The position numbers and the translations under genes were made by a program. Of a stretch of 60,443 bases of DNA, positions 44,418 to 52,572 are shown in pieces. The stretch's first letter is position 1. The number at the start of each line of letters is the position of its first letter. Under the pieces are notes generated by a model. It saw nothing but the letters and a program-made list of their open reading frames with translations, did no database searches and had not been told where the DNA came from. The DNA comes from Clostridia bacterium (GTDB taxonomy: Bacteria; Bacillota; Clostridia; Christensenellales; Aristaeellaceae): assembly GCA_017937505.1 (NCBI GenBank), contig JAGBDL010000178.1, positions 1 to 60,443 on the forward strand. The letters are read 5' to 3'.

Positions 44418-45842
44418 TCAAAACTGCAGCTGTGCCGCTACGCTGCCATCGCGACGATCCACCGCGCGGATCAGCAGTGTGCTTTCGCCGCGCGCGCCAA
44501 AGGTTTCCAGCGTCGCTTGCTCGGCGCGCGCGCCCGTATACTCCGTCACGTCGCCGCCTTCTCTGTTCAGATAGTACGGCTTCTCTTCGCAGATGGCCTC
44601 ATCAAAGCCGGAAAGAGGGAACATCATGTTGGACCATCTTGAGTACTCCTCGCCCGCGAGCACATGGCCGCGCGCAATGTTCTGGATCAGGACAAAGGCG
44701 CTGTCATCCTGATAGACGGGCGACGGCGGGAAGAGCGCCAGCGAAACATCGAAGTCCTTGTCATGCAGAAGCATCAGGGCGTTGAGCATATCCTCCTCCT
44801 TGGCAAGCACACGAGTCTTTTCATCCTTATAGGCGTCCAGCTGCTTGTACCAGTGGGCATAGTCAGGATCCGTGCGCCGGTCGGGAAGGGGATAGCGCGC
44901 CCGCAGATAGCTGCCCAGAAAGTCGGTCATCTTCTGCGTGCCAGAGAGATTGAGGTGCGGGTCCGGATCGTAGCAATCCACCGCGTAGTCCACAATGCTG
45001 TCCAGAGACGTCGCATCGATAAAGTCGATGCCGTATTCATCCGCAAGGCTTCTCGCGGTATTGGCGTGCCGCTGCGAATTGATGATTTGCGGATTCGGCA
45101 GATGAATCAACAGCACATCGATCCCCCGGCGCTGGCATTCCTCAATCGATCTGCGCAGATAAGCATAGGAATAGCCGATCTCCTCGGCGTAGTTTTCTTC
45201 ATCCGTGAGCTCATAGTCCCAGATCGAATGGACGCCCACGAGCGATTCGCCGCCCTTCACATACGAGCGCCGCCTGGAAAAATCCTCCTTCGTCAATTCA
45301 CGCCAACGGCTGTGGTATTTTCCGAGCGGGAAGAGAAACTCCCATTTCAGCTCGCGGTAAAGGCTGCCTTCCGTATCCTTGAAATCCGGGTCTTCCGGAT
45401 CGTCGAGCAGATCGTTGATCATCCGCGCTTTGTTGACCGTCAATGGCCAAAAATCCGTCGCCATATGCAGATCAGAGCTGAAACGCGACACTTTGTGCGT
45501 ATCATTCATGCCGGTTACGGCGATCACAACCAGTTCAGGCTGCGCATAATCCAGCGCATTGATCATCATCCAGTAGGACAATGGCGGCGAGTTGCCGTAG
45601 CTGGAAAGATTGTAGCCGGCTATGCCATAGTCCTCCCACATTTCCAGCGGAATCATGGCGTTCATGAGCTTGCTGTCGCCAAAGAACAGCACGTCGTACA
45701 GCTGCGGTTCTTCAAGAAATCCCCCCAGCAGATTCCGGCTGTTCTTGCGTTCCAGCAATCCCGAAACCACGGCGATGACGGCCCCAAGCAGCAGCAAAAA
45801 CGCACAGGATTCAAGTATGCGCAGCAAAGACCTCTTTTTCAT
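44418..45842 (-). CDS. Membrane-anchored SGNH-hydrolase-like protein
   Basis: 474 residues. N-terminal membrane anchor (LRILESCAFLLLLGAVIAVV), then a GDS-like block LYDVLFFGDSKLMNAMIP near residue 50-65 (G-D-S as SGNH nucleophile), an N block YNLSSYGNSPPLSYWMMIN, GMNDTHK, and the D-x-x-H pair in YDPDPHLNLSGTQKM near residue 300. The order matches DltD/AlgX-like extracytoplasmic acyl-transfer proteins. These normally pair with an MBOAT acyltransferase; none is in the window. The ATG at 45842 has no strong ribosome binding site (GAGGCGG). Confidence 0.78.
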   Translation of the reverse strand: MKKRSLLRILESCAFLLLLGAVIAVVSGLLERKNSRNLLGGFLEEPQLYDVLFFGDSKLMNAMIPLEMWEDYGIAGYNLSSYGNSPPLSYWMMINALDYAQPELVVIAVTGMNDTHKVSRFSSDLHMATDFWPLTVNKARMINDLLDDPEDPDFKDTEGSLYRELKWEFLFPLGKYHSRWRELTKEDFSRRRSYVKGGESLVGVHSIWDYELTDEENYAEEIGYSYAYLRRSIEECQRRGIDVLLIHLPNPQIINSQRHANTARSLADEYGIDFIDATSLDSIVDYAVDCYDPDPHLNLSGTQKMTDFLGSYLRARYPLPDRRTDPDYAHWYKQLDAYKDEKTRVLAKEEDMLNALMLLHDKDFDVSLALFPPSPVYQDDSAFVLIQNIARGHVLAGEEYSRWSNMMFPLSGFDEAICEEKPYYLNREGGDVTEYTGARAEQATLETFGARGESTLLIRAVDRRDGSVAAQLQF

Positions 45843-46046
45843 GCTTTTTCAATCCGCCTCATCTTCCCGCATGTCGCTCAGAAATTGCCTGAAGTCCCCT
45901 CAGGGAGAGACAGGGACATGCTGTGCGTCCATCCATTATAGCAGGTCGGATGCGAAAAATAAACAGTTTATCGCGCAGCGGAGATCAGCCGGCGGCAGAT
46001 CGGGGATATGCGCGCGCTCATCGCAGCATTTCGGGCAGTTTTATGT

Positions 46047-46083
46047 TTAAAAAAGGAGCCGCCTCTTTGCAGAGACAGCTCCC
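46047..46083 (-). terminator. pfk terminator
   Basis: On the minus strand GGAGC...CTCTGCAAAGAG...GCTCC followed by TTTTTTTAAA; ends the transcript 16 bases after the pfk stop. Confidence 0.88.
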
Positions 46084-46098
46084 GAAAGGGACAGGGGA

Positions 46099-47343
46099 TT
46101 ACTTCGCGAAGACCTTCTTGAGGTGCACGAAGCGCGGCAGGCCGTCCTCCTTGACCATACCGGTCTCGCCCTGGATGAGCGGCAGGCAGTAGTCGATGAA
46201 GCCCTGGGTCACGCCGTTGTGGGCCTCGTTGATCCACTCGAGCGGCACCTTCTTCTCGGTGTTGGCGACCAGGCTCAGGTCGAAGAGCTTCGGCTCGCAC
46301 TTGTAGCCGTTTTCGTCGCGGGTGCAGGCGAAGCCGACCATCTTGTCGGTCGCGCCGGCGACAGCGGCCTCGACCGCAGTCTTGCCGGACATGAAGGACT
46401 CGGCGATGTCGGTGCCGGAGGCGCAGTGCGCGGCGCAGCGCTGCAGCAGGCTCAGCTCGATCGGGCGAACCTTCACGCCCATCTCGGCCTTGATCACGTC
46501 GGCCAGACGGGCCGCCAGGCCGCCCAGCTGGGCATGGCCGAAGCCGTCGGTGCCGGAGGTCTTCGCCTCGGAGACGAAGGTGCCGTCCGCATAGTGGACG
46601 CCCTCGGAGACGGCGACGATGCAGTTCTTCTTCTCGGCGTAGACGCGCTTGACGTCGGCGACGAACTGATTCATGTCGAAGTCAACCTCCGGCAGGTAGA
46701 TCAGGTCGGGGCCGTCGTTCTTGACGGAGGCCAGGGCGGCGGCGGCGGTCAGCCAGCCGGCGTGACGGCCCATGCACTCCACGATGGTCACCATGCCCTT
46801 GTCATAGACCTGGCTGTCGCGGGAAACCTCCATGAAGGAGGTGGCGATGTACTTCGCGGCGGAGGCGAAGCCCGGACAGTGGTCGGTGCCGGCCAGATCG
46901 TTGTCGATGGTCTTGGGCACGCCCATCACGCGGCACTCATAGCCAACGCGGGCCATGTACTTGGAAATCTTGTTGCAGGTATCCATGGAGTCGTTGCCGC
47001 CATTGTAGAAGAAGTAGCGGACGTCGTACTTCTTGAAGATCTCCAGAATGCGCTTGTAGTCGGTATCGTCCACATCCGGATCGGCGATCTTGTAGCGGCA
47101 GGAGCCCAGCGCGGAGGACGGGGTATGGAGCATGTTCTCCAGCTCCTTGGTATCCTCCTCGTCCATGATCATCAGCTCGTCGTTCAGCACGCCGACGATG
47201 CCGTGATGCGCACCGTACACCTTGGTGATGTTCGGGTTCTCCAGGCCGGCCTTGATGACGCCGTACGCGGAGCAGTTGATGACGGCGGACGGGCCGCCGG
47301 ACTGGCCGACGATCAGCGCGCCGACAAGGGTTTTCTCAGACAT
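46099..47343 (-). CDS. pfk: 6-phosphofructokinase (probably PPi-dependent type)
   Basis: Commits fructose 6-phosphate to glycolysis. 414 residues from the ATG at 47343, with GGAGGG ten bases upstream. Phosphofructokinase landmarks: GALIVGQSGGPSAVINCS, YFFYNGGNDSMDTCNKIS, MGVPKTIDNDLAGTDHCPG, and VECMGRHAGWLTA. Asparagine/aspartate in GGNDS instead of the ATP-type GGDGS, and the length, place it in the group II family that includes pyrophosphate-dependent enzymes, so PPi use is plausible but not proved. Strong, well-placed promoter and terminator. Confidence 0.9.
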   Translation of the reverse strand: MSEKTLVGALIVGQSGGPSAVINCSAYGVIKAGLENPNITKVYGAHHGIVGVLNDELMIMDEEDTKELENMLHTPSSALGSCRYKIADPDVDDTDYKRILEIFKKYDVRYFFYNGGNDSMDTCNKISKYMARVGYECRVMGVPKTIDNDLAGTDHCPGFASAAKYIATSFMEVSRDSQVYDKGMVTIVECMGRHAGWLTAAAALASVKNDGPDLIYLPEVDFDMNQFVADVKRVYAEKKNCIVAVSEGVHYADGTFVSEAKTSGTDGFGHAQLGGLAARLADVIKAEMGVKVRPIELSLLQRCAAHCASGTDIAESFMSGKTAVEAAVAGATDKMVGFACTRDENGYKCEPKLFDLSLVANTEKKVPLEWINEAHNGVTQGFIDYCLPLIQGETGMVKEDGLPRFVHLKKVFAK

Positions 47344-47411
47344 GTATGTTCCCTCCAATTCATGATAAACCGGTATAGGCTGGGAATCCTCGGGAATTCC
47401 CAAACATGGCT

Positions 47412-47440
47412 ACTATATCATAAAGTGGGTAAAAGTGCAA
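47412..47440 (-). promoter_or_regulatory. pfk promoter
   Basis: On the minus strand TTGCAC (47435-47440), 17 bases, TATAGT (47412-47417). Confidence 0.82.
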
Positions 47441-47458
47441 TTATTTTTTGAAAAACGC

Positions 47459-47494
47459 CAAAAAAGCAGAGAGCGCCCGGCGGCGTTCTCTGCT
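47459..47494 (-). terminator. Terminator of the small membrane protein gene
   Basis: On the minus strand AGCAGAGA...TCTCTGCT around a GC-rich loop, followed by TTTTTT. It separates the 35-codon gene from the pfk promoter. Confidence 0.9.
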
Positions 47495-47518
47495 TTGACT
47501 GCGTACTGCTTTTGTCGA

Positions 47519-47626
47519 TCAGGCGTTCCCAAAATGAATGAAAGCGCCAACAGCCACCGAGAGGCTGAAGGTCAGAAAGAGATACGCAGCCACGATGACG
47601 AGTGTGGATGCAGCCTTGATAAGCAT
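47519..47626 (-). CDS. 35-residue single-helix membrane protein
   Basis: ATG at 47626 with AGGAGG seven to eight bases upstream, TGA at 47519-47521. The protein reads MLIKAASTLVIVAAYLFLTF then SLSVAVGAFIHFGNA: a basic N-terminus and one membrane-spanning helix. It is too short for usual ORF cut-offs and lies antisense to a shadow ORF. It has its own promoter (47726-47754) and its own terminator (47459-47494), a complete transcription unit. Unknown family; possibilities are a small regulator of a membrane complex or a type I toxin, but no antisense RNA partner is evident. Confidence 0.75.
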   Translation of the reverse strand: MLIKAASTLVIVAAYLFLTFSLSVAVGAFIHFGNA

Positions 47627-47725
47627 GGGACGCGCCTCCTATCGTGTGAATCCGCGCGGGATTCATGAATGCGTAACAGATGAATGCTGAGTCGTTTTTT
47701 ACTAAAAACACTAACTTTAGATAGA

Positions 47726-47754
47726 AGTATAGGGCACAATTTGAAAATATGCAA
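47726..47754 (-). promoter_or_regulatory. Promoter of the 35-residue protein gene
   Basis: On the minus strand TTGCAT (47749-47754), 17 bases, TATACT (47726-47731). Confidence 0.85.
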
Positions 47755-47759
47755 TAACT

Positions 47760-47929
47760 TTTCTAAAACTTAATAAAATTGTAATAATAAATAAGATGAT
47801 ATTATTAAAATGCTTATTTTATATTATAAATTATTTAATCAGATTTATATAGAACGCAAAAACTCGTAAAAATTATGAAGCGGAGGCGTCGAAAATATGC
47901 TTTTAAACCGCGAATAAATACGGTATAAT
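47760..47929 (+). promoter_or_regulatory. AT-rich island and promoter before the ABC operon
   Basis: From about 47760 to 47870 the sequence is dominated by A and T in a GC-rich region, with poly-A/T runs typical of UP elements and DNA bending. TATAAT at 47924-47929 lies 38 bases before the gene, with TTTTAA at 17 bases as a weak -35. No known riboswitch is recognisable in the short leader. Confidence 0.55.
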
Positions 47930-47966
47930 AGAGGATAAAGGAGAAGCAAACGAAGGAGTGATGGCT

Positions 47967-49496
47967 TTGAGCGATTACATCATTGAAATGCTGAACATCA
48001 CCAAGGAGTTTCCGGGGATCATTGCCAACGACAACGTCACGCTGCAGCTCAGGAGGGGCGAAATCCATGCGCTGCTCGGCGAGAACGGCGCGGGCAAATC
48101 GACCCTGATGAGCGTGCTCTTTGGCCTGTATCAGGCGGAGAAGGGAGAGATCCGCAAAAACGGCGAGGTCGTGCGCATCAAGGATCCCAACGACGCGAAC
48201 GCGCTGGGCATCGGCATGGTGCACCAGCACTTCAAGCTGGTCGAGGTGTTTTCCGTGCTGGACAACATCATCCTGGGCGTGGAGCCGGCGACGAAGCATC
48301 TGGGCTTTCTGCAGAAGGCGGAGGCGCGCAAAAAGGTGCTGGAGCTCAGCGAGCGCTACGGCCTGAAGGTCGATCCGGACGCGATGGTGGAGGACATCAC
48401 CGTCGGCATGCAGCAGCGCACCGAGATCCTCAAGATGCTCTACCGCGACAACGAGGTGCTCATTTTCGACGAGCCGACCGCCGTGCTCACCCCGCAGGAG
48501 ATTGACGAGCTGATGAAGATCATGAAGGGGCTGGCGGCGGAAGGGAAGTCCATCCTGTTCATCACGCACAAGCTCGACGAGATCAAGGCCGTCGCGGACC
48601 GCTGCACGGTGCTGCGCAAGGGCCGCTGCGTCGGCACGGTCGACGTGGCGACCACCAGCAAGGAAGAGATGAGCGAGATGATGGTCGGCCGCAAGGTGCA
48701 GCTGGTCATGGACAAGGCGCCTCAAAAGCTGGGCGAGAGCATCCTGAGCGTGCAGAACCTCACGGTCAGGAGCAAGCGCCACGGCAAGCCGCTGGTCAAC
48801 AACGTCTCCTTCAACGTCCGCCGCGGCGAGATCGTGTGCATCGCGGGCATCGACGGCAACGGACAGAGCGAGCTGGTCTACACGCTCACCGGCCTGATGA
48901 AGGCCGAGAGCGGCAAGGTGTATCTGGGCGACAGGGACATCTCCCATATGTCCATTCGCGAGCGCAACCTCAGCGGCATGAGCCACATCCCGGAGGACCG
49001 CCACAAGCACGGCCTGGTGCTGGATTACTCGCTGGAAAACAACCTGGTGCTCAAGCGCTACTTTGACAAGCAGTTCTCCAGCAGGGGCTTTCTGAAATTC
49101 AATGAAATCCGGACGTACGCCGAAAAGCTCATCGAGCAGTACGACGTGCGCAGCGGTCAGGGCCCGGTGACCGTCGCGCGCAGCATGTCCGGCGGCAACC
49201 AGCAGAAGGCGATCATCGCCCGGGAGATCGACCTGGGCAACGACCTGCTCATCGCCGTGCAGCCCACGCGCGGCCTGGACGTCGGCGCGATCGAGTACAT
49301 CCGCAAGGAGCTGCTGCGCCAGCGCGACAGCGGCAAGGCCGTCCTGCTCGTCTCTCTGGAGCTGGACGAGGTGCTCGAGGTGCCGGACCGCATCCTGGTC
49401 ATGTACGAGGGTGAGATCGTCGGCGAGCTCGACCCGCGCCATACCACCGCCAAGGAGCTGGGCCTGTACATGGCCGGCGCGCAGCGCAAGGGATAA
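47967..49496 (+). CDS. Nucleoside-type ABC transporter, ATPase with two ABC domains
   Basis: 509 residues from a TTG at 47967. GTG 47958 and ATG 47961 are closer to AAGGAG (47953-47958) than translation allows, the TTG is at eight bases. Two fused ABC domains: first Walker A LLGENGAGKSTLM, signature VGMQQRTEI, Walker B LIFDEPTAVL; second with a weakened Walker A (CIAGIDGNGQSEL), signature RSMSGGNQQKA, and a Walker-B-like IAVQPTRGLDVGA. The degenerate second A-loop and the DEPTAVLT segment are typical of the simple-sugar/nucleoside (RbsA/NupO-like) group. First gene of a three-gene operon; NupO of Bacillus is the closest model. Confidence 0.92.
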   Translation: MSDYIIEMLNITKEFPGIIANDNVTLQLRRGEIHALLGENGAGKSTLMSVLFGLYQAEKGEIRKNGEVVRIKDPNDANALGIGMVHQHFKLVEVFSVLDNIILGVEPATKHLGFLQKAEARKKVLELSERYGLKVDPDAMVEDITVGMQQRTEILKMLYRDNEVLIFDEPTAVLTPQEIDELMKIMKGLAAEGKSILFITHKLDEIKAVADRCTVLRKGRCVGTVDVATTSKEEMSEMMVGRKVQLVMDKAPQKLGESILSVQNLTVRSKRHGKPLVNNVSFNVRRGEIVCIAGIDGNGQSELVYTLTGLMKAESGKVYLGDRDISHMSIRERNLSGMSHIPEDRHKHGLVLDYSLENNLVLKRYFDKQFSSRGFLKFNEIRTYAEKLIEQYDVRSGQGPVTVARSMSGGNQQKAIIAREIDLGNDLLIAVQPTRGLDVGAIEYIRKELLRQRDSGKAVLLVSLELDEVLEVPDRILVMYEGEIVGELDPRHTTAKELGLYMAGAQRKG

Positions 49497-49508
49497 GGAG
49501 GAAGCAAC

Positions 49509-50648
49509 ATGGACAACAAGAAAACCTCTCTTGGCGGCCGCCTCGCTTCCTCGGAAGCGTTCCTTTCGGTTGCCGCGTCGCTCATCTGCATCGTCATCGG
49601 CTTGCTGCTGGGCGTGATCGTCCTGGCGATCATCAATGCGGAGCATGCCATCGGCGACGGCCTGCTGGTCATCCTGCAAAGCGGCATCAAGAGTCCGCGC
49701 AACATGGGCACGGTGCTGGCCAATGCCGCGCCGCTCATCATGACGGGCCTCTCCGTCGGCTTCGCATTTAAAACCGGCCTGTTCAACATCGGCGCGGCGG
49801 GCCAGTACACGCTGGGCGCGTTCGGCGCGCTGTACTGCGCCATCGTGCTGCAGCTGCCCTGGTATCTGTGCCTGCTGGCCGCGATGGTGCTGGGCGCGAT
49901 CTGGGGCGCGATTCCGGGCTTCTTCAAGGCCTACATGAACATCAACGAGGTCATCACCTCGATCATGTTCAACTGGATCGGCCTGTACATGGTCAACGAC
50001 ATCATGTACGGCAAGGGACAGAGCCCCATGTACGACCTGGCCACGACCAAGACGTACAGCCTGCGCAAGGTGGCTCAGGATGCGATGATTCCCAGCTGCG
50101 GCATGAGCGATCACTTCGGCAAGCTGCAGTCGGTCACCATCGCGATCTTCATCGCGATTCTCTTCGCGGTCATCGTCTACGTCGTGCTGAACAAGACGAC
50201 CTTCGGCTATGAGCTCAAGGCCTGCGGCTTCAACAAGAACGCCGCGCAGTACGCCGGCATCAACGACAAGCGCAACATCATCCTGTCCATGACCATTGCG
50301 GGCGCGCTGGCGGGCGTGGGCGCGGGTCTGTACTATCTCTCGACCGTGGCGGAGTGGAACCCGCAGGTGTCCACCGCGCTGCCGGCCATCGGCTTCAACG
50401 GCATCAGCGCCGCGCTGCTGGCCTGCTCCAACCCGATCGGCACGATCTTCTCCTCGCTGTTCATCTCCTATATCACGGTCGGCGGCACGAAGCTCTCCAC
50501 GCAGTATTACACCAAGGAGATCGCCGACGTCATCACCGCGCTGATCATCTATCTGTGCGCGTTCTCCATGCTCTTCAGGAGCAAGATCCGCGCGCTGCTC
50601 GCCGGCAAGACGCGCCGCACCGGCCTGGGGAAGGGAGGGAACGACTGA
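49509..50648 (+). CDS. Nucleoside-type ABC transporter permease 1
   Basis: 379 residues, ATG after AAGGAGG. About ten hydrophobic segments; PLIMTGLSVGFAFKTGLFNIGAAGQ and GYELKACGFNKNAAQYAGI are the signature blocks of the BPD_transp_2 (NupP/YufP) permeases. N-terminus LLLGVIVLAIINAEHAIGDG lies on the periplasmic/external side. Second gene, twelve bases after the ATPase; the stop overlaps the next start. Confidence 0.92.
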   Translation: MDNKKTSLGGRLASSEAFLSVAASLICIVIGLLLGVIVLAIINAEHAIGDGLLVILQSGIKSPRNMGTVLANAAPLIMTGLSVGFAFKTGLFNIGAAGQYTLGAFGALYCAIVLQLPWYLCLLAAMVLGAIWGAIPGFFKAYMNINEVITSIMFNWIGLYMVNDIMYGKGQSPMYDLATTKTYSLRKVAQDAMIPSCGMSDHFGKLQSVTIAIFIAILFAVIVYVVLNKTTFGYELKACGFNKNAAQYAGINDKRNIILSMTIAGALAGVGAGLYYLSTVAEWNPQVSTALPAIGFNGISAALLACSNPIGTIFSSLFISYITVGGTKLSTQYYTKEIADVITALIIYLCAFSMLFRSKIRALLAGKTRRTGLGKGGND

Positions 50649-51568
50649 TGTTCCTGCTGCTGAAATACACGCTGCTGTATACGGTTGTTCTGATGATGGT
50701 TGCGCTGGGCGGCATGTTCTCCGAGCGCAGCGGCATCATCAACATCGCCCTGGAGGGCATCATGGTCATCGGCGGACTGATCGGCGTCATCGCCATCCAG
50801 CTCATGCCTGCCGGCTCGAGCGCGGCGGCGATCGTCATCTGCTCGGTGCTCGCCGCGGCGGTCGCTGGCATGCTCTACGCGGCGCTGCTGGCGTTTGCAT
50901 CGATCAATCTGGGCGCGGATCAGACCATCGGCGGCACGGCGCTCAACATGCTGGCGACCGCGCTGGCCATGGTCATCGCCAAGGGCTTCAACGGCTCCGC
51001 GAGCGCGAAGCTGGAGTACAGTAACCGCCCGTTTGTCTACGAGATCGGCCCGCTGACGGTGAATGTCTTCCTGTTCATCGGCATCGTGATCCTGATTCTC
51101 TCCTACATCGTGCTCTACAAGACGCGTCTGGGCCTGCGCCTGCGCGCGTGTGGCGAGCATCCGCAGGCGGCCGACAGCGTCGGCATCAACGTCTACAAGA
51201 TGCGCTACATCGGCGTGCTGATCTCCGGCGCGCTGGGCGGCATCGGCGGCATGGCGTACATCATCCCGTCGGTGTCCAGCTGGAACTTTGAGGTCGGCGT
51301 GTCCGGCGCGGGCTTCCTGGCCCTGGCGGTCATGATCTTCGGCCAGTGGAAGCCGTTCCGCATCTGCTTCGCGGCAGTGTTCTTTGCGCTGTTCAAGTCC
51401 CTGGCGAACATCGCCAGCTCCATCCCGGCGATGGCGGCGCTCGGCTGGACGCAGAACATGTACAACATGATCCCGTTCATCGCCTCGATGATCATCCTCG
51501 CGTTCACCAGCAAGAAGTCCCGCGCCCCCAAGGCGGAGGGCATCCCCTACGACAAGGGCTCCAGATAA
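50648..51568 (+). CDS. Nucleoside-type ABC transporter permease 2
   Basis: 306 residues, starting at TGATG, overlapping the first permease. ALGGMFSERSGIINIALEGIMVIGG and GLRLRACGEHPQAADSVGI are the NupQ/YufQ hallmarks. Forms the membrane channel with permease 1. The substrate-binding BmpA/NupN lipoprotein that precedes this operon in Bacillus is not in the window, so it must be encoded elsewhere. Confidence 0.92.
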   Translation: MFLLLKYTLLYTVVLMMVALGGMFSERSGIINIALEGIMVIGGLIGVIAIQLMPAGSSAAAIVICSVLAAAVAGMLYAALLAFASINLGADQTIGGTALNMLATALAMVIAKGFNGSASAKLEYSNRPFVYEIGPLTVNVFLFIGIVILILSYIVLYKTRLGLRLRACGEHPQAADSVGINVYKMRYIGVLISGALGGIGGMAYIIPSVSSWNFEVGVSGAGFLALAVMIFGQWKPFRICFAAVFFALFKSLANIASSIPAMAALGWTQNMYNMIPFIASMIILAFTSKKSRAPKAEGIPYDKGSR

Positions 51569-51576
51569 AAGACAAG

Positions 51577-51606
51577 GACGCCCGGAAGCGATTCCGGGCG
51601 TCTTTT
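51577..51606 (+). terminator. Terminator of the ABC operon
   Basis: GACGCCCGGAA-GCGA-TTCCGGGCGTC, an 11-bp perfect stem, followed by TTTTG. Confidence 0.95.
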
Positions 51607-51659
51607 GATGAAGCAAAAAGAAAGTGGGCTGTTGATCACAGTCCACTTTTTGCATACGG

Positions 51660-51737
51660 ATGCGTTGGGCTGCCGCCCAAACCTGCCTGAGGGATTTCAT
51701 CCCTCAGACTCCCTTCTTTGCTTCGCGCACTTTAAAG
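51660..51737 (-). repeat. Dispersed repeat, family 2, inverted copy next to VTC
   Basis: On the minus strand it starts TGCGCGAAGCAAAGAAGGG, has GTCTGAGGGAT/ATCCCTCAG (a hairpin TCTGAGGGAT...ATCCCTCAGG) and ends GGTTTGGGCGGCAGCCCAA. Both end modules match the copy at 6367-6517. It follows the VTC stop by about 20 bases, in the same strand sense, as the other copy follows mgtE. Confidence 0.72.
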
Positions 51738-51757
51738 CGGCCAAAGCGAAGATTGTA

Positions 51758-52462
51758 TTAGTATTCTTTGTTCTCGTAGCGGCGGCACCAGGTGTACTTG
51801 GAGACGGCGCTGCGCTGCGCCGTGATGCCGCTGAGGATCGATTGGATGTAGCTGGGCAGGAACTCGTCGTACTTGACCTCCAGAATCTCCACCGGGTCGT
51901 CGAAGACCGGATAGGTGGGCAGATCCCGGTTGAACATGTCGCTGGAGAACAGGCCCGTGCGCAGCTGCTTGTCAAACGTCACGCGGACCTCCTCGGCGTT
52001 GTGGATGTACGCCTCGCGCACATAGTCCACGATGACCGCCGGACGCAGCAGACGGGTCTTCATCTCGCGGTACACGTCGTGGAAGAGCGGATGGCGCATG
52101 CGCTGCAGGCCCTCCGGATCGCCCGCGATGAGCTGATCGGCCAGCTCGCGGGGGATGGTGACGGACTGCTTGGAGATCAGGTCGCCGTACTTGCTCTTGC
52201 ATTCCAGCTTGATGACCCTGTCCGAGAAGTTGTAAATACGGATGCGGTACTTCTTGCGGTTGCCCACGCCCGCGATCTTCTCCTCCAGCGCGTCGTCGTT
52301 GATCGTGTCGAAGTACAGCGAGCGGATGTGGTACTCGTTGTGCTCGTTGCCGTTGGGATCCAGCTGCATCACCGGGGTGAGTATGCCGCGCAGGACGGTC
52401 ATTTCGGCCGGGGTGATGAAATACTTGAGCTCATGCCGCAGCGGGATGTTGCGTGTGATCAT
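51758..52462 (-). CDS. VTC domain protein (polyphosphate polymerase-like)
   Basis: 234 residues, ATG at 52462 (AAAGGGAG upstream). CYTH/VTC tunnel-fold landmarks: LRHELKYFITPAEM (basic residue pair), YHIRSLYFDT, NRKKYRIRIYNFSD, VIKLECKSKYGD and PVEILEVKYDEFLP. Basic residues line a tunnel that in yeast Vtc4 makes polyphosphate from ATP; bacterial members occur without SPX domains beside CotH kinase genes, function open. Third gene of a minus-strand operon with CotH and DUF4956. Confidence 0.88.
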   Translation of the reverse strand: MITRNIPLRHELKYFITPAEMTVLRGILTPVMQLDPNGNEHNEYHIRSLYFDTINDDALEEKIAGVGNRKKYRIRIYNFSDRVIKLECKSKYGDLISKQSVTIPRELADQLIAGDPEGLQRMRHPLFHDVYREMKTRLLRPAVIVDYVREAYIHNAEEVRVTFDKQLRTGLFSSDMFNRDLPTYPVFDDPVEILEVKYDEFLPSYIQSILSGITAQRSAVSKYTWCRRYENKEY

Positions 52463-52541
52463 AGGGCGCTCCCTTTCTTTTCGGATTTTCGCTCAACGAG
52501 CTTCGGAGGGCCCTCTGCCCGAACGAAGCGGGTTCAGAGAG

Positions 52542-52557
52542 GCGCGAAGCGAAGAGG
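52542..52557. repeat. Dispersed repeat, family 2, fragment
   Basis: GCGCGAAGCGAAGAGG, the start module of the family. It lies in the 110-base gap between DUF4956 and VTC and is flanked by GAGGGCCCTC. Confidence 0.5.
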
Positions 52558-52572
52558 AAAAGGGCACTGCCC

